Shown: positions 59,691-64,000 of the stretch, piece by piece
Layout: every line of letters begins with the position of its first letter
Position numbering within the stretch: position 1 is the first letter of the stretch
Assembly: GCF_029024945.1 (NCBI RefSeq)
Contig: NZ_CP118976.1
Span: 744,001-808,000 of the forward strand
From: Staphylococcus succinus
GTDB lineage: Bacteria > Bacillota > Bacilli > Staphylococcales > Staphylococcaceae
Direction: 5' to 3'
DNA: 64,000 nucleotides
Program-made: the position numbers and the translations under genes
Notes under the pieces: generated by a model
Told to the model about the DNA's origin: nothing
The model's database searches: none
What the model saw: only the letters and a program-made list of their open reading frames with translations

Positions 59691-60074
59691 ATGCCAATTA
59701 TTTATTATGATGGTACTTGTGTTTATTGCTATAATTATGCGATTTGGCTCATCAAAAATGGGCTATCAAGTCGTTATCAATTTGCACAATTACAAGGTGA
59801 AACAGCACAAAACTTGTTAGAAAATTATCCAGAAGCACGTCAATATAATAGTGTGATATTACAAGAAGGAGATCATTTACAATATAAGTCAGATGCGATT
59901 GCTACTTTAATTATGTCACTGACAACTTATAAATGGCTAGGTATATTACTAAAATTGACGCCTAAAATTTTAAGAGATTTAGGATATAATTTATTTGCAG
60001 ATAATAGAAATAGAATGTGGAAAACACATTGGCATAAGCCTAATGAATATGAAAAAACATTTTTTATTGACTGA
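59691..60074 (+). CDS. DCC-family thiol-disulfide oxidoreductase-like protein (DUF393)
   Basis: 127-aa protein whose N terminus IIYYDGTCVYCYNY carries the DXXCXXC motif of the DCC (DUF393) family, a thioredoxin-like group. The tail WKTHWHKPNEY is typical of the short form. The ATG at 59691 is chosen since the ATG at 59679 touches the AGG of the ribosome site. Redox activity is presumed from the CXXC motif only. The kinase gene follows after 18 bases. Confidence 0.82.
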   Translation: MPIIYYDGTCVYCYNYAIWLIKNGLSSRYQFAQLQGETAQNLLENYPEARQYNSVILQEGDHLQYKSDAIATLIMSLTTYKWLGILLKLTPKILRDLGYNLFADNRNRMWKTHWHKPNEYEKTFFID

Positions 60075-60092
60075 ATAGACGGAGGAAGCAAA

Positions 60093-60956
60093 ATGGGAAA
60101 TATTATTGTAGTCGGCAGTGCGTCCATAGACTTAGTAGTGAAAACAAACATGATACCTAAAGCGGGTGAAACGGTGATGGGAGATACATTTTTTACTACA
60201 CCTGGTGGAAAAGGGGCTAACCAAGCTGTAGCAGCAGCACGTTTAAGTGATAACGTATATATGATTGGTGCAGTAGGTGAAGATGAATATGGAAAACAGA
60301 TTATTCGAAACTTAGAACAAAACAATGTAAATACAGATTATATAGATATAATAGAAAATGAAGCATCTGGGACAGCTCATATTACATTATTTGAAGATGA
60401 TAACCGTATTATAGTTGTACCGGCTGCTAACAGTTATGTTACAGCTGATAAAGTATTACCTAAGTTAGAGCATTTTAATGCTGGAGATATTATCGTCATG
60501 CAACATGAGATACCTGAAGAAACAATAGCAGCGGTAGTTAGTTTTGCAGAGAAACATGATATGAAAGTCATATTAAATCCTGCACCTTATCGTAAGCTTG
60601 ATCATGACATTATAGAAAAAGTGACTTGGGTTACGCCAAATGAATCAGAAAGTGAATTATTATTTGAAAATCAGGTGGATAAAGCATTAACAAATTATCC
60701 TAATAAATTGATAGTCACAAAAGGCGCATCAGGAGCGGTTTTCTATAGCGATTCTCAACGGCTTGTAGCAGGTTATAAGAAAGAAGTCATTGATACTACT
60801 GGGGCTGGAGATACATTTAACGGTGCATTGGCAGTGGCACTAATTGAAAATAAAACACTTGATGATGCAGTTGCATTTGCAAATTTAGCGGGCAGTTATG
60901 CTATAACAGGATTAGGTGCGCAAAGCGCTATGCCATACAGAAAAGACTTAGATTAA
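60093..60956 (+). CDS. ribokinase-like PfkB sugar kinase
   Basis: 287-aa PfkB kinase. The N-terminal signature VVGSASIDLV, the substrate motif TPGGKGANQAVAAARL (about 35-50) and the catalytic DTTGAGDTFNGALA (Asp about 241) match ribokinases. It is somewhat shorter than the usual 300 to 310 residues. No ribose transporter is adjacent, but the deo nucleoside genes 2 kb downstream release ribose or deoxyribose phosphates, so a role in pentose salvage is possible. Confidence 0.88.
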   Translation: MGNIIVVGSASIDLVVKTNMIPKAGETVMGDTFFTTPGGKGANQAVAAARLSDNVYMIGAVGEDEYGKQIIRNLEQNNVNTDYIDIIENEASGTAHITLFEDDNRIIVVPAANSYVTADKVLPKLEHFNAGDIIVMQHEIPEETIAAVVSFAEKHDMKVILNPAPYRKLDHDIIEKVTWVTPNESESELLFENQVDKALTNYPNKLIVTKGASGAVFYSDSQRLVAGYKKEVIDTTGAGDTFNGALAVALIENKTLDDAVAFANLAGSYAITGLGAQSAMPYRKDLD

Positions 60957-60984
60957 CGATGGATAATCAGGGTATATATTCAAT

Positions 60985-61036
60985 GTGATAGCGCTAGTTC
61001 TTAATTTAAAATAATTCTAATTTAGAGAGCTATCAC
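60985..61036 (+). terminator. inverted repeat after the kinase gene
   Basis: GTGATAGC (60985-60992) and GCTATCAC (61029-61036) enclose an AT-rich loop. The T-run after it is weak, so termination is likely but not certain. Its end abuts the dps promoter. Confidence 0.5.
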
Positions 61037-61038
61037 CC

Positions 61039-61067
61039 TTTACAGATTATAATTATTATTATATAAT
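61039..61067 (+). promoter_or_regulatory. dps/mrgA promoter with PerR box
   Basis: TTTACA (61039-61044), 17 bases, TATAAT (61062-61067). The spacer holds TTATAATTATTATTA (61047-61061), a 14/15 match to the PerR box TTATAATTATTATAA. This predicts repression by PerR and induction by peroxide. Confidence 0.85.
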
Positions 61068-61136
61068 AATTAATGTAATCAAGAACATGAGTTGTTTTTT
61101 CGAACTAACAACGAAATTTAAAGGAGAGATTTAAAC

Positions 61137-61583
61137 ATGGCAAAAAATGAAGACGTAGTAGTAGTATTAAATCAACAAGTAGCAAACTGGACAGTAGCGT
61201 TCACCAAATTACACAATTTTCATTGGTATGTTAAAGGGCCAAATTTCTTCTCTTTACACACAAAATTTGAAGAGTTATATGATGAAGCAAGCCAATATAT
61301 AGATGATTTAGCTGAACGTATTTTAGCAGCAGGAGGCAATCCTGTAGCAACTTTAAAAGAAAGTTTAGAACTTTCAATTATTAAAGAAGCTGGCAAAGGT
61401 TATAAAGCTGAAGAAATGGTAGAAGAATTATCTAAAGATTTCACAAATGTTTCAAAACAATTAGAAGAAGCAATAGAAGTAGCTTCAAATGCTAATGATG
61501 ATGTAACAGAAGACATGTTTATCGGTATGCGTACTAATATTGATAAACATAATTGGATGTTAAAATCTTATTTAGGACAATAA
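61137..61583 (+). CDS. mrgA: Dps-family ferritin-like protein (MrgA)
   Basis: 148-aa miniferritin. The inter-subunit ferroxidase ligands keep the family spacing: His29 (HNFHW), His41 (SLHTK), Asp56 and Glu60 (YIDDLAE). Twelve subunits store iron using peroxide as oxidant and protect DNA. AAAGGAG precedes the ATG. The PerR box fits the regulation of S. aureus mrgA. Confidence 0.95.
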   Translation: MAKNEDVVVVLNQQVANWTVAFTKLHNFHWYVKGPNFFSLHTKFEELYDEASQYIDDLAERILAAGGNPVATLKESLELSIIKEAGKGYKAEEMVEELSKDFTNVSKQLEEAIEVASNANDDVTEDMFIGMRTNIDKHNWMLKSYLGQ

Positions 61584-61597
61584 TACGAGATATAATA

Positions 61598-61634
61598 AAA
61601 GAGGACTAGATTTAAAAATCTAATCCTCTTTATA
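61598..61634 (+). terminator. mrgA terminator
   Basis: AAAGAGGA and TCCTCTTT with inner TAGATTT/AAATCTA form a long hairpin. Confidence 0.88.
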
Positions 61635-61699
61635 AATACATATAGCGTATGGATCAACCAACTTAAAAGATAAACTAAGAAAACACTATGTATAAAATT

Positions 61700-61733
61700 A
61701 AGCCGGTAAAGGGTTTCCTTTACCGGCTTTTGT
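61700..61733. terminator. deoD terminator
   Basis: AAGCCGGTAAAG / CTTTACCGGCTT with a six-base loop; it lies 28 bases past the deoD stop on the minus strand. Confidence 0.8.
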
Positions 61734-61761
61734 ATTCCCAAAATGTTATAAATGACGAAAA

Positions 61762-62472
61762 TTATTCAGCCATTTCAAGTGCGATTTCCATCATTTGAGT
61801 AAACGAATTTTGACGTTCTTCTGCAGTAGTTGCTTCATTACGCAAAATATGATCACTAACAGTAAATACACCTAACGCTTTTTTGTTAGCATACGTAGCA
61901 TTTAAGTATAAAGCAGCAGATTCCATTTCTATTCCTAATATACCCATGCGTTGCCATCTTTCATTAAATGTCTCATCTGCATTATAGAAAGTATCAGAAG
62001 ATAAAATATTACCTACATGTGTAGTTGCACCAATGTCATCAGCCTTTTGTTTAGCTTTCAAGATTAAGTCAAAATCAGCTAAAGGAGCAAAGTGGCCAGG
62101 GATATTATATTGATCTACATAACTAGAGTTCGTAGAAGCACCTTGCGCTATAATAATATCGTAAAGATTAACATTGTCTTGTAATGCACCACAAGATCCG
62201 ATACGGATAATAGTATCAACATCAAAGAAATTGTATAACTCATAAGAGTAAATACCAATACTTGGTATACCCATGCCAGAGCCCATAACTGAAATTTCTT
62301 TACCTTTATATGTGCCAGTATAACCAAACATATTTCTTACTTCATTAAATTGTTCAACATTTTCTAAATAATTATCGGCTATGTATTTTGCACGAAGTGG
62401 ATCTCCCGGCATCAATACAGTCTTTGCAATTTTAGTCCCGTTAGGTTGAATATGAGGTGTACCTTTTGTCAT
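61762..62472 (-). CDS. deoD: purine-nucleoside phosphorylase DeoD
   Basis: 236-aa hexameric-type phosphorylase that splits purine (deoxy)nucleosides to base and pentose-1-phosphate. Seen are VLMPGDPLRAKYIA (about 18-31), GSGMGIPS, RIGSCGA, GIEMESAALY and the catalytic Asp in TVSDHI. The ATG at 62472 is nine bases from AAGGAG; the ATG at 62478 is too close. It is divergent from deoC; the 180-base gap holds both promoters. Confidence 0.96.
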   Translation of the reverse strand: MTKGTPHIQPNGTKIAKTVLMPGDPLRAKYIADNYLENVEQFNEVRNMFGYTGTYKGKEISVMGSGMGIPSIGIYSYELYNFFDVDTIIRIGSCGALQDNVNLYDIIIAQGASTNSSYVDQYNIPGHFAPLADFDLILKAKQKADDIGATTHVGNILSSDTFYNADETFNERWQRMGILGIEMESAALYLNATYANKKALGVFTVSDHILRNEATTAEERQNSFTQMMEIALEMAE

Positions 62473-62652
62473 AATCATCTTCTCCTTTAAATTCTTATCA
62501 ATTTAAAGATAACATTTGTTTATTATTTTTGCGAATTTTTGTAGTATAAGGGTTAAAGGGAAAGTTTATTAAGGATAAGTTTTTAATTTTGCTTTATAAT
62601 TGTAAGCGATATTGAACATATTTTTATAAACAAAAAATTAGGAGGATTCCAA

Positions 62653-63315
62653 ATGAATTACGCAAAGTATATAGATCATACACTACTTAAGCCTGAAGCA
62701 ACAAGAGTGCAAATTGATAAAATTATTGAAGAGGCAAAAGATTTTAATTTTAAATCTATTTGTATTAACCCTACACATGTGAAGTATGCAGCTGAGTTGT
62801 TAGGCAATTCAGATGTTTTAGTATGTACAGTGATAGGTTTTCCATTAGGTGCAACAACTACAAAATCAAAAGTATTTGAAGCAGAAGATGCTATAAATAA
62901 TGGCGCATCAGAAGTAGATATGGTTATCAATATTGGTGCTTTAAAAGATGGACGTTATGAAGAAGTTCAAAAAGATATCGAAGGTGTAGTAGCTGCTGCT
63001 AATGGTAAGACGGTAAAAGTTATTATCGAAACATGTTTATTAACAGATGATGAGAAGGTAAAAGCTTGTGAATTGAGTAAAGCAGCAGGTGCTGATTTCG
63101 TTAAAACATCGACTGGTTTCGCAGGCGGCGGAGCTACTCCACAAGATGTTAAATTAATGAAAGATACTGTTGGTGATGCTTTAGAAGTGAAAGCATCAGG
63201 TGGCGTAAGAAATTTAGAAGATTTTAATAATATGATTGAAGCGGGTGCTACACGTATCGGCGCTAGCGCAGGAGTTCAAATTATTCAAGGCTTAGAAAGT
63301 GACTCTGATTACTAA
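62653..63315 (+). CDS. deoC: deoxyribose-phosphate aldolase DeoC
   Basis: 220-aa class I aldolase that splits deoxyribose-5-phosphate to acetaldehyde and glyceraldehyde-3-phosphate. The Schiff-base lysine is Lys151 in FVKTSTGFA; the second lysine is in VKASGG. AGGAGG precedes the ATG. It is followed 63 bases later by pdp, giving a nucleoside catabolism unit. Confidence 0.96.
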   Translation: MNYAKYIDHTLLKPEATRVQIDKIIEEAKDFNFKSICINPTHVKYAAELLGNSDVLVCTVIGFPLGATTTKSKVFEAEDAINNGASEVDMVINIGALKDGRYEEVQKDIEGVVAAANGKTVKVIIETCLLTDDEKVKACELSKAAGADFVKTSTGFAGGGATPQDVKLMKDTVGDALEVKASGGVRNLEDFNNMIEAGATRIGASAGVQIIQGLESDSDY

Positions 63316-63378
63316 TTTTAAAGAATAGTATACTTATCTATGAATAAGCATGATATACAAAAGGGGAGGTCTACTGAT

Positions 63379-64000
63379 ATGAGAATGGTAGATTTAATTG
63401 AAAAAAAACGTGATGGCCAAGCACTTACTCAAGAAGAAATTGAATTTTTTATCACTGGTTATACTAATGGTGATATTCCAGACTATCAAGCTTCTAGTCT
63501 AGCTATGGCGGTATTTTTTCAAGATATGAATGATGAAGAAAGAGCAGCTTTGACTATGGCAATGGTCAATTCAGGAGATGTCATTGATTTATCGGATATA
63601 AATGGTATCAAAGTTGATAAACATTCTACAGGTGGCGTTGGCGATACAACAACATTGGTACTTGCACCTTTAGTTGCATCAGTTGGCGTACCAGTCGCTA
63701 AAATGAGTGGTAGAGGACTAGGTCATACAGGTGGGACAATTGATAAGTTAGAATCTGTCAAAGGATTCCATGTTGAAATCAGTGAGGAAAAATTTGTTAA
63801 ACTGGTTAATGAATCTAAAGTTGCTGTAATAGGACAAACAGGCAATTTAACGCCTGCAGATAAAAAATTATACGGTTTACGTGATGTTACAGGCACAGTA
63901 AATTCAATACCATTAATAGCATCATCAATAATGAGTAAAAAAATTGCTGCTGGTGCCGATGCTATTGTTTTAGATGTGAAAACAGGTAACGGTGCATTTA
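63379..64000 (+). CDS. pdp: pyrimidine-nucleoside phosphorylase (3' end outside window)
   Basis: The first 207 residues are present and the frame is open to the window edge. [13 protein letters not shown] is the usual start, KHSTGGVGD binds phosphate, and [16 protein letters not shown] is the thymidine/pyrimidine phosphorylase signature. It cleaves uridine, thymidine and deoxyuridine to base and pentose-1-phosphate. GGGGAGG lies before the ATG. Third gene of the deo cluster. Confidence 0.96.
   Translation, partial: MRMVDLIEKKRDGQALTQEEIEFFITGYTNGDIPDYQASSLAMAVFFQDMNDEERAALTMAMVNSGDVIDLSDINGIKVDKHSTGGVGDTTTLVLAPLVASVGVPVAKMSGRGLGHTGGTIDKLESVKGFHVEISEEKFVKLVNESKVAVIGQTGNLTPADKKLYGLRDVTGTVNSIPLIASSIMSKKIAAGADAIVLDVKTGNGAF

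Overview
The window is a stretch of staphylococcal core chromosome. Diagnostic blocks are the opuD2-amaP-asp23 stress operon, the staphyloferrin A genes sfaDABC with htsABC, the mtlARFD mannitol operon, glmS with its ribozyme, and an rrn operon with a 16S sequence of Staphylococcus type. Gene content and order agree with what I remember of S. aureus, but the 16S variable regions look more like the novobiocin-resistant S. saprophyticus/S. xylosus/S. nepalensis group. I do not assign a species. I see no insertion sequence, prophage, integrase or CRISPR array.

Layout. 1-4 kb: end of a DUF915 hydrolase, an LLM flavin oxidoreductase and two MDR-type reductases. 4-7.2 kb: BCCT transporter opuD2, amaP, a DUF2273 protein and asp23, with a good SigB promoter before amaP. 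7.2-16.5 kb: complete staphyloferrin A synthesis, export and uptake; a shared Fur box lies between sfaD and sfaA and a second lies inside the htsA promoter. 16.6-21.4 kb: a YjiH-like membrane protein, an IsdG/IsdI-type heme oxygenase and an amidase-permease pair behind a possible structured leader. 21.5-27.8 kb: small metabolic and membrane genes, then the efflux trio sdrM-sepA-lmrB-like. 28-35 kb: a cysteine-free Mrp/SalA ATPase, then 16S-23S-5S and six tRNAs (Asn, Glu, Val, Tyr, Gln, Lys).

35-50 kb: arginase; cdaA-cdaR-glmM (c-di-AMP and glucosamine-1-phosphate); the mannitol operon on the minus strand; the glmS ribozyme and glmS; DUF2200, an orphan ABC ATPase and a HAD phosphatase. 50-64 kb: a membrane protein, a phosphoesterase, czrA-czrB zinc efflux under a 48-bp palindrome, an NAD(P)-binding protein, a GntR regulator, a probable minus-strand small RNA, manA, a YeiH-family transporter, an unusual EVE-EVE-degenerate McrB-like protein, a DCC-family protein, a ribokinase-like kinase, dps/mrgA behind a PerR box, and the deoD / deoC-pdp nucleoside genes. 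pdp runs off the right edge.

Themes. Iron and oxidative stress recur: Fur-controlled siderophore genes, heme oxygenase, PerR-controlled Dps. Amino-sugar and cell-wall precursor supply is also concentrated here: glmM, glmS with ribozyme, cdaA. The least explained items are the EVE-EVE-McrB-like protein (57892-59262), the minus-strand RNA at 54922-55063, and the 11-bp inverted repeat that closes a 67-nt segment just upstream of the amidase gene (18698-18786).
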